Assembly: GCA_039583875.1 (NCBI GenBank)
Contig: CM077158.1
Span: forward strand, 122,199,900-122,263,899
Direction of reading: 5' to 3'
Length of the DNA stretch: 64,000 bases
Source: Platanthera guangdongensis
Taxonomy: Eukaryota; Streptophyta; Magnoliopsida; Asparagales; Orchidaceae
Of the stretch, positions 1 through 10,913 are shown piece after piece (within the stretch, counting starts at the first letter, position 1; the number at the start of each line of letters is the position of its first letter). Position numbers and translations under genes: made by a program. The notes under the pieces are model-generated. The model did not search any database. It saw only the letters and a list, made by a program, of their open reading frames with translations, and was not told where the DNA came from.

Positions 1-470
1 AAGGTCCTGAGTTCACTAACTATTAGACTGAGCCTGTTGTACATATCTTCAACTGACTCAGCTTCTCCCTTCTTGAAATTCTCATATTGAGATATGAGGT
101 GGGATCTCCTGTCCTTTCTCTCATCAGCTGAGCCTGAGACTATTTCAGAGAGTTTATCCCAGATTTCCTTTGCTGAATTGCATTCATCTACCTTTTGAAA
201 GATGTCATCAGACATGGTCTGGGCTAAGATGTTCATAGCCTTGGCATCAGCTACCTTCCATTTCTTGATATCAGCATCTGTTCCTGATAGAGGTGGAACA
301 TCATTTGTACTTGAGTTCTCTGGAGGTCTTGGACAGACTGTCAAAACAGAGTTAAAAATATCCTCGTCAATAGAATTCATGTATAATCTGATCCTTGCTT
401 TCCAAAGTGCAAACTTGGATAGATTGCACACTGGAGGTCTGGTGCTAGCATAATCTTTGTTTTGGGCCAT
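1..470 (-). CDS. gag: Copia gag, N-terminal fragment (element A)
   Basis: Structural protein that would form the virus-like particle. Read on the minus strand from ATG at 470, it starts MAQNKDYASTRPP and runs open for about 156 codons to the window edge with no stop, matching the start of gag in E (38401) and F (49049). This is the N-terminal Sirevirus gag domain with the WKARIRLYMN and ELRTL blocks. The zinc knuckle would lie outside the window. An 83-aa plus-strand frame over the same bases is only its antisense shadow. Whether A is intact beyond this point is unknown. Confidence 0.8.
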   Translation of the reverse strand, partial: MAQNKDYASTRPPVCNLSKFALWKARIRLYMNSIDEDIFNSVLTVCPRPPENSSTNDVPPLSGTDADIKKWKVADAKAMNILAQTMSDDIFQKVDECNSAKEIWDKLSEIVSGSADERKDRRSHLISQYENFKKGEAESVEDMYNRLSLIVSELRT

Positions 471-587
471 GATTTGTGAAAACAAAACCTAATAATAAAC
501 TCAAAAGAGAATAGATCTAACTAGGAATCTTTGGGTTCAGGTGTTAGCCTGTGCAACCACCAAGGTGTGGTATGTTTAACCAACCTC

Positions 588-599
588 GCTCTGATACCA
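588..599 (-). other. Primer-binding site of element A
   Basis: On the minus strand TGGTATCAGAGC, complementary to the 3' end of plant initiator-Met tRNA, two bases inside the LTR end. It fixes both the LTR boundary at 602 and the orientation. Confidence 0.9.
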
Positions 600-896
600 A
601 TTGAAAGTGCAGCTAGATCTGATATACTCTAGAGGGGGGTGAATAGAGTATATGGTGCTTGAAAATGTTTTACAACAATTTTTGTAATCTGAGTGAACAG
701 GGAAGCAATTATTAAAACTAATCACAGAACTAAACTAATCAGAAAACAAAACTAAACACAAACTAATCACAGAACAATCACAGCCAGAAACAAAAATAAA
801 GACAAGCAAGTCAGAAGACACAAGGAACTATAGTGGTTCCCCTAAACTTGGGTACATCCACTCTTCTACCACCCTAGGTAGGAATCCACTACAGGA

Positions 897-1020
897 TGAG
901 TTGATCAGGTGTCCTGGGCACCAATGAGCTTTTGATAAGGTGCTCAAAAACTAAATCAGATTTTTTGATCAGATGTCTTGCCACCAATGAGCTTTTGACA
1001 AGGTGCTCAAAAACCAAGTT
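897..1020 (-). repeat. Two-copy U5 tandem repeat, about 60 bp (A)
   Basis: Two imperfect copies of a block containing TTTGAGCACCTTATC and CACCTGATCA. The same duplication is in the LTR of E (37872-37990), so it predates both insertions. Confidence 0.75.
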
Positions 1021-1683
1021 CAAACTTTTGAAGGGAGTTTGAGAAAACCCTTTACAGTGATGGGAATGAGAGAGTGATGAAAGTATTCTCTTTCTCAAAA
1101 CAGCTGAGAAGACTATGTGGATTTGATGTTGTCAAAGCTCCCCCTGAGTCCTTGAGATGTTCAGGAAAAGAAGCTTTGTTGTAGGGTGATAGGCCTTCAA
1201 AAGTTGATCTCCAGCAAAAGATGATTTCAGCAACAGCTGAAATATTAGGTGTCTGGAGTTTTGAAAGATGTTGGCCTTGAACAATTGAGACAACAGAGAT
1301 CAGAAGATTTCAGAAAGTTTGATCTCCTTGGATGTGTGTTCTTCAGAGAATTCTTTGAGACAGAGAATATTTTGTGCTTGTTCTTCTTGTCTGTGTTCTG
1401 AGGATTATTGATGTCTTTCTGAGAGATTAAAAAAAACTTATCTTTTATTCTCTGGTACTGAATAGAAAAACATCCTCTGTCAAGAATAGCCGTTGGCCTG
1501 CATTAATTGCATACTTAATTGCAAAAATGTCTTCTTGAGGAAAGTCCACAGAAATATTCCTTGAAAATCTCTTGAAACTTGGTCCAGAAATAAATGAAAA
1601 TGGCTAGAAAATCTTCTGAATTAATTGCAGAATAACTCCTTAACTGATCTGAATTTGAATCTTGAAAACTCCTTGATGTTATC

Positions 1684-1975
1684 AGGAAACGTCAAACTGA
1701 GCTCTGCTATCGTCGAACTGAGCTCAACGATTTGGACTTATACAGCAACAAAAATATCGTCGATCTGAGATCAAAGATCGTCGAACTGAGCTCAGAGATA
1801 GAGATCCAATACTGAGTCAAGATCGTCGAACTGAGCTCGCAGATCGTCTAATGGAGTTCGACGATTTGTGGAAGTTGAGCTCAGCGATCGTCGAATGGAG
1901 TTCGACGATCTGTCGAAGTTGAGCTAGACGATCGTCGATTGGAGTTCGACGAATCGTCGTGCTGAGCTCGACGAT
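1684..1975 (-). repeat. U3 palindrome array, GATCGTCGAA type (A)
   Basis: Many short palindromic words (TCGTCGA, GAGCTC, CGATCG) in about 290 bp. The clearest unit, 1886-1910, has perfect 10-bp arms GATCGTCGAA and TTCGACGATC around loop TGGAG. The array lies in the promoter-distal part of U3. The same unit recurs in the LTR of E and inside its gag gene. Confidence 0.85.
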
Positions 1976-2147
1976 ATGACTTAGTCTCAAACTGAAAAAG
2001 TCTTGGTCTTGTGGGCAGCTTCCAAACCTAGACTTCTAACTCTTAGACTCAATTCTAATTGACCTTTTGAGCTATACAGGAGGTCAAACATTGGTTTCCT
2101 AGAGACATAGTGATCCTGACCCAAATCAGTAATAGGGTGTTCCAACA

Positions 2148-2685
2148 TTGCCTATTAGGGTAAATGAAAAAAAATACGGTCAAAATCACCATGTCTTGGC
2201 TCTAAACTTTGTAGATAGATTCATTGGGTAGAGAAACACCGTGGATAATTTAATTACAACTTTATGAGTAATTCTCCCCCATAAATCACTTATTAAATAG
2301 AATATGAACCTTCTTATCAAGAGCAAAACACATGGCATAACAGTATTGAATGGTCGTGAAACTTGGTTTAAGGGCCTATATTGATTTCATTTTTGTTTAC
2401 AAATTTTATTATAATTTTTGGATGAAGAATTTTAGTACCTTCTTTATAATTCTAGAAATTTTGATTATTGAAATAATTTGTTTCAGGGCAAATAGAGTAT
2501 TGGAAAATTATGAAACTTGGCCAGTAAACTTTTTAGACCACAATAATGCCTTGTTAATTTTATTGTAATTCTTGGAAGTAATTAAGTAGAGTTTCCTTCA
2601 CAAAGTGCACTAAGTGATGATTTACTCATTAATTTATTTATGTGGAAAGAATAAATTAGATGATGATAAATTTGGGCAGTGACAC
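2148..2685 (+). mobile_element. Tekay/Del-like gypsy LTR, fragment 1 (element T)
   Basis: AT-rich sequence between A and B with no coding capacity. It is contiguous with 15220 once B is removed, because B is flanked by GACAC (2681-2685) and GATAC (15220-15224). It includes a TAGGGTAAATG block followed by GGTCAAAATCACC, a style common in chromovirus LTRs. The assignment rests on continuity with fragment 3, where the LTR end and primer site are seen. Its own start is not visible. Confidence 0.5.
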
Positions 2686-2899
2686 TGAAATTGTTCAGGT
2701 GTCTACATAAATCACCTAGAGGGTGGTGAATAGGTGAGATGTGCGTCTTTTTGCGGAATAAAAATTTAAGATCTATGCACAGAACTATCTACCAATCAAT
2801 CACAAACGACGTAAGATATATAGTGTTCCCCAACCTTGGGTACATCCACTTTACCTCACCGATCTAGCAATACACTAGACTTGGCTACTCCACTATTTC

Positions 2900-3034
2900 G
2901 GATTGAGAACTAATCCTACGCTTCGTAACAAAGTTCCTACAATCTCGATACACAAAACGGATCTACACTCAGAAGGTAAAAATTCCTACAATCTCGGAGA
3001 CAAAATCTCCTACACTCATTGAAAATTCTCCTAC
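2900..3034 (-). repeat. Leader hairpin array of B, left LTR
   Basis: Five or six short units, each a small inverted repeat followed by a linker like CCTACAATCTCG. Examples: GGATT/AATCC (2900-2916), then AAC/GTT, then GGAG/CTCC. The equivalent array in the right LTR is better preserved. It is downstream of the TATA box and therefore transcribed. Confidence 0.65.
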
Positions 3035-3406
3035 AAGAATGAAATAGAACGTATGTAAAAATACAAACATTAAATCTTTATAAGATCTGCAAAAAATCAA
3101 TCTGGATCTTCATCTTTTAAACTTTGTGGCTTTATCAGAAAGGTTGAATAAAATCTCGACAATGCTAGACCTGTACTTTCTTTGCTTCACACGATCGGAT
3201 AGAAGATGAGGAATAGAGCGACGTTCTCGGTCTGTAAACCTTCTTAATCTGAATCCTCTGAAATCGAAAACACTAGCCGGATATGAACGAATGATGAAGA
3301 TCGGCGGCGGCGTCTTTCGCTTCTTGGAGAGAGAAAGTGATTCAAAGAACTTAGAAATAATTTTGACTGCAAAACTTCTTCTTAGGGTTTGTCGGTTTGA
3401 CAAGAC

Positions 3407-3416
3407 CTTATATAGG
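3407..3416 (-). promoter_or_regulatory. LTR TATA box (B)
   Basis: On the minus strand CCTATATAAGG, about 125 bp downstream of the palindrome array, followed by a leader beginning with AAACCCTAAG. The same box is at 14021-14031 in the other LTR. Confidence 0.75.
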
Positions 3417-3540
3417 ATCTCCGATAACATTCATAATTAATTCTTAATGAGGTACACGTGGACCAATCACATCAAGCCTCATTAAGAAATCTATCAAATC
3501 TGGGCTTAATGAATTTTCAGAAAAATTGAAGCTGATATAC

Positions 3541-4285
3541 TCGAGTGAAGAAACAACTACTTGAGTACTATATAGAACTACTCGACTGAACTGAAGATAA
3601 CTACTCGAGTAAAGACTTAAAGAAAATCTGGAAATGAAGATCAGCTACTCGAGTATAAAGAGATTTTCTCAAGTGCTAAAATAGTTATACGAGAACTGGA
3701 GTTGGACTACTCGAGTACAATAAATTCTACTCGAGTGAAGAGAGATTGACTACTCGAGAGGTAAAGGAACTACTCGAGTCAGGGACTTAGAATATTTTCT
3801 GGAATGGAATTCTGGGCTACTTGAGTAGTGAAACTGAACCACTCGAGAGCATAAGAACTACACGAGTATATATAAATAGCAACTCGAGTAATGGACTTAG
3901 AAAAATTCTGAGGGAAGAAAATATGGTTACGCGAGTATAAGCTCTGGACTACTCGAGTAGTAGATGAACTACTCGAGTACATGACTTTGACTACTCGAGT
4001 GAAGGAAAATTACACGACATGTAGACTTTTGTAACTCGAGACAAGAGGTTTAAATTACTCGAGTACTTATATGACTACTCGAGTAATTTACTTAAAAAAA
4101 TCTGGAGAAGAAATTTCTATTATCTCAAGAATGAGAAGGAATCTACTCGAGTAGTTGTCTTAGCTACTCGAGAGCTATAACTTGAATACTCGAGTTCTAA
4201 CTTCCTTACTCGAGTAAAAAGATTTGTACTCGAGTATTAACAAAGCAATTCACTATATTATTTAGAGATCTACTCGAGTAAAATA
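3541..4285. repeat. TACTCGAGTA palindrome array (B, left LTR U3)
   Basis: About 20 copies of CTCGAG, mostly within the perfect 10-bp palindrome TACTCGAGTA or one-base variants, spread over about 740 bp with variable 15-60-bp spacing. Sequence between motifs is not repeated, so this is not a simple tandem repeat. Several sites have decayed by C-to-T or G-to-A at the central CG. Confidence 0.92.
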
Positions 4286-4607
4286 CTTAGTAATATTTCT
4301 TTTAACAGAATTCTCTTCTACTTTGATGAATCCAGCAACAAGTCTTTTCGAATTAGTCCTAGTGCTTGAATATGAAGTGTATCCCAATGGAGAGGCAACA
4401 CATGAGTCAACACCTTGAATCACACAATGAGGGATTACATTGTATGGTCATGTGTTTGGTGACCCATTGTAGACTGACATTGGTCTACACTTGGCATTAC
4501 AATCCTTCAAACACATAACTCAAACAAAGCATCAAATACAACTTAATTCATCTTAGTTCAAGGGTGACTTCATCAAATCTGGGTTAATGTGGATACAACA
4601 CAAAATA

Positions 4608-4620
4608 ATCTCCCCCTATT
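4608..4620 (-). other. Polypurine tract of B
   Basis: On the minus strand AATAGGGGGAGAT, directly before the 3' LTR. It would prime plus-strand DNA synthesis. Confidence 0.8.
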
Positions 4621-4861
4621 TGTAGAAGTTAGAACCCTTTACACTAAGGTGAATTATAGACATAAAAAGTGCTAAATAGATAAATCAGTGTAAGCAAGCA
4701 TAAGAGTATAAACAAGATTATATGATCAAAAGTTAGAATTATATAAATGTGATTTTCCAAAGTATCATTTCTACCAAAAATTATTTCCACATTCTCATAT
4801 ATCTCTAAGCTTGATGTTGTTGTTGCTTGTCTTTCTTCTCTTGTTGTCTCCTCTGGTAGCT

Positions 4862-6796
4862 TTATGGCTTGGGGTAGTATTTGGGAGGCTTGGCAGGAGC
4901 ATATGGGTTGTTCCTGCCATGTTCTCTATCATAGAGTCTCCTCTTTGTCATGGACTTCTCATATAATTCCCATTCCTGGGGGCTGTAATGTTCATTTCTG
5001 CTTTCATGGTAGTCCACAACCAGTTTGAGAGTGTCTAAGATAAGGGACTTTGAGGTAGGAGACCATATCTCTGCAAACTCAGGATCCTTTCTCTTTTCAG
5101 CATCAGAAACTAGGAATTGACCTGCTGGTAGAGGCACCTTCACCATACTTACTTTTTCTTGGGAATGTGAATTTCTAGAGGGGCCTTGAGAAAGATATCA
5201 GCTGGGTCATCTTCCCAATCCTGAGTATATGATTCTGGAGGAGCAACAGAGTCTCCAGGCCTTGGAGAGAAGGTAGGTTGTTAAGGTTGAGCAGGAGCAA
5301 CAACAGCTAGAGGGTTGAGATGATGAGGAATGAAGTTTGTATCATTGGAAAACTCAAGAAGAATTTGATTTTGTATCCATACAGCAGTGTCGTATGTATG
5401 GAATTTGACACTCTGAATTTGTCCTCAGACATCATCATGGAACTCTTTCATTTTGGCTTCCCAAAGCTCTTGCTTGAGTGCATCTAATTTCTCTAGATAT
5501 ACCTTCACCAAACTCTCACCCTTTCTAACTTCACTAGTCAATATAGTTATTGCATCTTCTTTGAAGGTTCTAACCTCTTCACAGATCTTCATCTTAGTAA
5601 CTTCATCTCTCTTATCCAATTCTATCTAATTGTTTGCAAGGGTTACACCTTGCTCCATCACTTGACCAAGACTAGTAATAGTGTGATCTAGAGCCTTTCC
5701 AGCAATTTGGAAAAGGTGTGTAAGCAAATCAGTATTGTGCTGGATCTCAGCAAATCCTCTGCTCATTTTAGTCTCTAGAGCAGTGACTTTATCAGTAACA
5801 CCCTTGAGTGAAGCATCAAAGTTAGTTCTTTGTTCTTTAAGGAGAAGGACAACTTGAGTCATCAAATCATTGGTAGGAGCAGTAGCAGGAGGAGCAACAG
5901 AAGTTAGAACTGGAGGAGGAGGATCAACCCATGAAGCTATCTCTTTAATTACCACAAAGCTATCAGCTCTGGTAGTATGAGATAGGGCATCCCCTTCATC
6001 AGTGATCATGGGGATGGTGATGTCCAAATTTCTTAATGGAACTTCAGCTGGTTCAGGGGATTGCTCATCAAAAATGAAAATGGTATCATCCTGCTATTGG
6101 TGTGTAGCAGGAGACTGGTGGGGAGATGGAGTTTGTGCTGGAGATTGTACTGGAGTGGGTTGCTTGGGTACTTCATCAATTGGTACTTTTAGTAGAGGAG
6201 GAAGAGGTTCATCTGCAGTCAGCTCATCAATCATCTCACTGGTTGTAGCTTTAGTTGAAAGTAGGGCTTCTTGAAGTTGTGCTTTAGATGGAGTCTCTTC
6301 TGGATTCTGAGGTGGAGGAGGAGTAACTGCTGGAGGTGAAGGTATCCTTGCTGGAACAGAAGGAGCAGGTTCCCCCTCAATAGATCGACCAGAGGAGCTG
6401 GCAATCTGATGTGGAGAGGGAGATGGGGTCATGTCCTCTATGGCTGGAATCTCTTGAACCTTTGGCAGCCTGAGTTGGATTCTGTAGTTTCACTTCCCAT
6501 CTTTGAATGGAAGATATAGAAACTTTTTTCATGTGATGAAGAATAGTTCCTTTTGAAAAGTTGATGACTTCTGGGTTGATTTCATGGAGGAGGAGAGAGA
6601 TAATTCTGACATAATTTGGTGCCTTAATATTGTCTTTGATCTTGTCTAAGATCATCATTCCAAATTGAAATTTCTTCTTGCAGACTATAACTTCCATAAT
6701 ATCAAAGAATGAGAGAGAGATATCTCTAATAGAACTAGTTTTGCAGAGAAGGACTTTCCCTATAATATCCACAAGTAATTTTCCTTCAGGATTCAT
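4862..6796 (-). pseudogene. Env-like third ORF of B (proline-rich, coiled coil), broken
   Basis: A roughly 650-codon minus-strand reading frame between RNase H and the 3' LTR, broken by at least three stops and two frame changes. In order: a globular N-terminal part (starting MNPEGKLLVD at 6796), a proline-rich stretch (about 6430-6094) full of TPSP/PPPP, a segment of heptad-like helices (6027-5425, with MTQVVLLLKEQ and FKEDAITILTSEV), and a C-terminal segment (5146-4862) ending PPKYYPKP. This layout (proline-rich then coiled coil, 3' of pol) is that of the envelope-like ORFs described in some Sireviruses such as SIRE1. I see no convincing signal peptide or transmembrane helix, so env-like is by position and composition only. 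Alternatively it is a captured host ORF. C, E and F have no such region. Confidence 0.55.
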
Positions 6797-6870
6797 CTAA
6801 GACCTTTTGATGTACTCTTAATTAGGAGAAATGCCACAGAACATACATGTTCTGTCAGATTAATCAGGAC

Positions 6871-7300
6871 CTAGATGATCTTCTTCATCCACGATCGGCA
6901 ATCGAAGAAGTTGTGAAATAGAGATATTTGTAAGTTTGATCTTAATTCCTCTGACTTTGGAATTGAGAATGGTTCCATGTCACTTGACCTTGACATTTCA
7001 GAAGAACTCGTCAACATCTGGAAAGAGACTTTACAGGGCTCTTGGAAAATGAAGGTAAGCCCGACGGTGTCAAGAAGTATCAAAAGATTGTGGAAATCAT
7101 CTGAAAGTTCTGCGATGCCGGCGGCAACCAGTTCGGAACCGATGCCAATCTTGGAAGAAGAGGGTATGATCCAGAAGGTCTTGGAAAAACTGCGGCGGGG
7201 AGGAAGATGACGAGGCTCTGCAACTTCTTGGCGGAAGATAAACCGACTGTCAGCTTACTAGAGAGAGAAAATGATTTCGTGTAGAATGATTTTGGAATTT
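6871..7300 (-). other. Leader or 5' part of the B third ORF, unassigned
   Basis: Between the internal TATA box and the first long frame of the third ORF. On the minus strand it starts with a CT-rich stretch (TTTTCTCTCTCTAG) typical of plant 5' leaders. Short frames are present on both strands but none is convincing. It could be an untranslated leader or the decayed N-terminus of the ORF. Confidence 0.35.
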
Positions 7301-7313
7301 CCGATTTATATAA
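7301..7313 (-). promoter_or_regulatory. Putative internal TATA box upstream of B third ORF
   Basis: On the minus strand TTATATAAATCGG, about 124 bp downstream of the internal palindrome array. Spacing is nearly the same as array-to-TATA in the LTR. Predicted start of an ORF3 transcript would be near 7275. Not proven. Confidence 0.5.
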
Positions 7314-7436
7314 CCCTAGGTTTATGTCTAATTAAGAGATAAATGATGGAATCATACCTTAGAGGTGGAGGCATAGGCCTCGGGTTGCGAATAAGGAAAT
7401 TTGAATCAAGAAGAAAAAGTTGGCTGGCACATACTC

Positions 7437-7675
7437 GAGAGACTTGATATTACTCGAGTAAAGATGTTGAGATACTCGAGTAGATATGGCTGGAAGTACT
7501 CGAGTGATGTCTGGAAGTACTCGAGTAGTTAGGTTGACCTACTCGAGTAGTTGTGCTGAAGTACTCGAGTAGTTATACTGAAGTACTCAAGTGAAGTTTC
7601 ATTACTCGAGTAAATGATTCGACTACTCGAGTAAGTCATTTTCTTACTCGTGTACTTTGCTTCTTACTCGAGTCA
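7437..7675. repeat. Internal TACTCGAGTA palindrome array (B)
   Basis: Ten CTCGAG copies in about 240 bp, spaced about 20-25 bp, most as TACTCGAGTA or one-base variants. It lies between the end of RNase H and the third ORF, outside both LTRs, with the motif type of the B U3. It looks like a duplicated enhancer or U3 piece. Confidence 0.9.
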
Positions 7676-7750
7676 AAAAGATAATGATTTGTAGAATTCC
7701 AACTTTTGACTGATTCTTGAACTCTGAGCCTTCTTGTAAGTCTATCTTCT

Positions 7751-10700
7751 CTAATCTTCTTTGTTGAGCATTCCAAGTTCTGTTTTAAAGAACGAGAACT
7801 TGGTCTCGTCCAGCGGTTTCGTGAAAATGTCTGCAATCTGCCTGTCTGTAAAGACATACTGGTGATCTATATCCCCATGATCCCGGATGAAGTGATTCCT
7901 CAGCTCTATGTGCTTTGTCTGGTTGTGTGAGACTGGGTTGTTGGCTATTGCTATTGCGCTGGAAGAGTAGCAAAACAATGAAATATTCTGGAACCTCATA
8001 TTATAATCTTCAAATTGATTCTTTATACATAACAGCTGTGCACAGCAACTGCCTGCAAAGATATACTCTGACTCAGCTGTTGAGATTGCAACACAGTTCT
8101 GCTTCTTGCTACTCTAGGAGATAAGTCTTCTTCCTAGGAATTGGCAAGTCCCGGAAGTGCTTTTCCCGTCGTCTCTGCTTCCTACAAAATCTGCATCTGA
8201 AAATCCTATTGGTTCACTATCATTACTTCTTGGGTACCATAAGCCAAGATTTGGCGTACTTTTAAGGTATCTCAAAATCCGCTTTGCAGCAGCATAGTGA
8301 CATTCCTTAGAGTTCATCTGAAATCTAGCATATACACATGTTGAAAACATTATGTCAGGTCTACTGGTAGTAAGGTAGAGCAAGGATCTAATTATGCTTA
8401 TGTACTTGGTTTCATCAAAAGGTTTCCCTTTTTCATCCCTGTCTAGAGACACAGTTGAACCCATTGGAGTCCTCTTCGAGGTTGCGTTCTCCATTCTGAA
8501 TTTATTAATTAGCTCTTTGGTGAACTTTGTCTGCGAGATGAAAATTCCATCTTCAGATTGTTTCACCTGAAGCCCTAAGAAATACTTAAGCTCGCCCATA
8601 CTGCTCATTTCAAACATCCCTTGCATAAGTTTTGAAAACAGCTTGTAGAGGTTGTCATCTGTAGAGCCAAAAATGATGTCGTCGACATAGATTTGCACTA
8701 GCAAAATCTTGCCTTTTATTTCCCTAAGAAATAATCACTTATCTATCTTTCCCCTTGTGAACTTGTTCTCAAGTAGAAAGCTAGATAGCGTCTTATACCA
8801 AGCTCGAGGTGCTTGTTTCAGACCATATAAAGCTTTATGCAATAAGTTAACGTAATCAGGAAAGTTAGAATCAACGAAACCTGGAGGTTGTTCCACCTAC
8901 ACCTCTTCCTTTATGTCACCATTAAGGAAGACAGACATCACGTCGATCTGATATACGGTGAAGCCTTCGAGTGAAGCATATGCTAGAAAAACCTGATGGA
9001 CTCCAGCCTTGACACGGGAGCGTACGTCTGGTCGAAGTCGATTCCTTCTTCTTGACGATATGCTTTGGCGACGAGTCTGGACTTGTTCTTTACGATCGTT
9101 CCATCCTCATCCATCTTGTTCATGTAGACCCATTTTGTCCCGCTGACATTCTTACATATGGGTCTTGGAACAAGTTTCCATACTCGGCAGCGTTTGAACT
9201 GATTTAGTTCTTCTTCCATCGCCATAATCCAAGATGCGTCTGAGTTCGCTTCCTCAAACTTCTTTGGTTCAACCTGTGAGAGAAAACTTAAATATAAATT
9301 TTTGTTAGTTGTACTTCTACGAGTTCTGACACCTTTCCGGGTATCTCCTATGATCTGGTCCATTGGGTGATCCTTCAGATGTTTGAGCTCTAGAGTGCTT
9401 GCATCTGGATTATCTTCAATCACCGGAGTGACTTCATCCACTTGGACAACTTCTTCATCTTGATCATCAACCTATCCAATAGGGGTTGGAGTGGTGATCT
9501 TGATGAACTTTTCACCTTTATGTTCAGACGGTTTATCCAAGCTAATTTCTTCCAACTTTGTACCTGCATCTTCAATGAGCACACTAGTAGAGTTGCCTTG
9601 CAGCAAGCTCGTCTCATCAAATACATCATGTATTGATTCTTCTACAACCAGGGTTTTTATATTAAATATCATGTAATCCTTACTATGGCTACTATATCCT
9701 ATGAAAATACATTCAAAACACTTTTTGCTAAATTAGTAGTATGATACTTACCATTGTTAAGCACGAAGCACTTATAACCAAAAGTTCTAAAATATGAGAC
9801 AGTTGGTTTCCTGCCCTTTAGAAGTTCGTAAGGTGTCCTATCATGGTTCTTGTTTATGAGTGCTCGATTTTGCACGTGGCATGCAGTGTTGACGGCTTCA
9901 TCCCAAAAGTATTCCGGAAGTGAAGCATCACTCAACATGGTCCTGCATGCCTCTATGAGTGTTCTATTCCTTCTCTTGGCCACTCCATTCTATTGTGGAG
10001 TACGAGGAGAGGAAAACTCATGAAAGATATCTAAGCTTTCACAGAATTTTGTCATGGCCCCAGACTTGAACTCTGTTCCATTGTCACTTCGGATTTTGAC
10101 TATGGAGAAGTTGTACTCATTCTGGACTTGCCTGACAAAATTAGCAAAGATGTCGAAGGTATCAGACTTATATTTCAGAAAGAACACCCACGCGAAGCCC
10201 GAGTAATCATCAAAAATTACTACCGTATAATCCTTACCTCCCAAACTTCTAACTTGCAGTGGACCGAACAAGTCCATATACAGTAGATGTAAACATCTAT
10301 TAGAATCTTTGTTGATAATGCTTTTAAAGGTAGCCCTTGTTTGCTTGCCTTTTACACATGAATGACAAGGTCTATCTTTGACGTACTTAACATTTGGGCC
10401 ATCACATATTAAAATCATTGAAAATAATTTATTAATAGTTTTGGAATTAATATGTGCTAGTCTCTTGTGCAATTGGTCACCAAGAGATGCACCATCTTTT
10501 GCTAAAAAGCACACTGGTGTAGAAGAGTCTATACAAATGAAATTCAAACAAAATATGTTGCTGCTTCGAGTGTCGAATAGAATCGTTTCCATATTGTCAA
10601 CGGATTTTATCAAGCACTTATTAGGATGAAACTCAACTATGTATCCTTTATCACAGAGTTGGCTTATGCTTATAAGATTGTGTTCCAATCCCTCAACATA

Positions 10701-10913
10701 AGCTACATCTAAGAAGGATACACTACCATTAGTGATCATACCATAGCCCTTAGTGATACCTCTGTCTGAACCTCCAAAGATGTCCTCTGGTCCGTTCAAG
10801 ACTGGAGAGTAGTTCTGAAGTAGGCTTCTTGTCCCGGTCATATGCCGAGAGCATCCATTGTCCAAATACTAGATTGGTGTTTTGGTGGCCTTTGGACATA
10901 CCTGCAAGCATAA
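7751..10913 (-). pseudogene. pol: Copia pol of B: protease, integrase, RT, RNase H
   Basis: Polyprotein for cDNA synthesis and integration. In order: protease with DNGCSRHMTG (usual DSG is DNG here), integrase with HHCC (LHKRLAH ... CHSC) and D,D-35-E region (MDLFGP, IFDDYSG, SDNGTEF) at about 10865-9990, RT with YVDDIIFGS near 8685, and RNase H ending about 7751 with DIFTKPLDE. It is broken by a stop before NGV near 9990, a frameshift near 9700, a stop near 9475, a frameshift near 8983, and further stops. Neighbouring gag is separated only by a stop at 10914. Confidence 0.88.

Larger units (their letters stand above)
1..2147 (-). mobile_element. Copia element A (Sirevirus-like), 5' part only
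   Basis: A minus-strand Ty1/copia element cut by the left window edge. Visible in transcription order are its 5' LTR (2147 down to 602), a primer-binding site, and the first 156 codons of gag. Its LTR is clearly the same family as that of element E (36746-38269): both begin TGTTGGAACACCC, end CTTTCA and have the same internal blocks, differing by very roughly 8 percent by eye. The outer flank at 2148 is Tekay-like LTR sequence, so A probably inserted into element T. The target duplication cannot be checked because the other end lies outside the window. Confidence 0.85.
602..2147 (-). repeat. 5' LTR of copia element A (1546 bp)
   Basis: Bounded by TG...CA in element orientation (TGTTGGAACACCC at 2147, CTTTCA at 602). 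U3 holds a palindrome array (about 1684-1975). U5 holds a tandem duplication (897-1020), the leader hairpin shared by all copia LTRs here (832-862, arms AGTGG/CCACT), and near its end the C-rich box CTATTCACCCCCCTCTAG (minus strand, about 632-650). Confidence 0.88.
2686..4607 (-). repeat. 3' LTR of copia element B (1922 bp)
   Basis: Left LTR, transcription running right to left. U3 holds the CTCGAG array (3541-4285), the TATA box is at 3407-3416, a leader with small hairpins follows (2900-3034), then the shared leader hairpin (2822-2850) and the C-rich U5 box near 2717. The U3 terminus has decayed from TGTTGGGTG to TATTTTGTG compared with the other LTR. Confidence 0.9.

Noticed and set aside
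3541..4285. Regular palindromes read as a CRISPR array
   Set aside because: Plant retrotransposon LTR; motif only 10 bp, spacing irregular, no cas genes.
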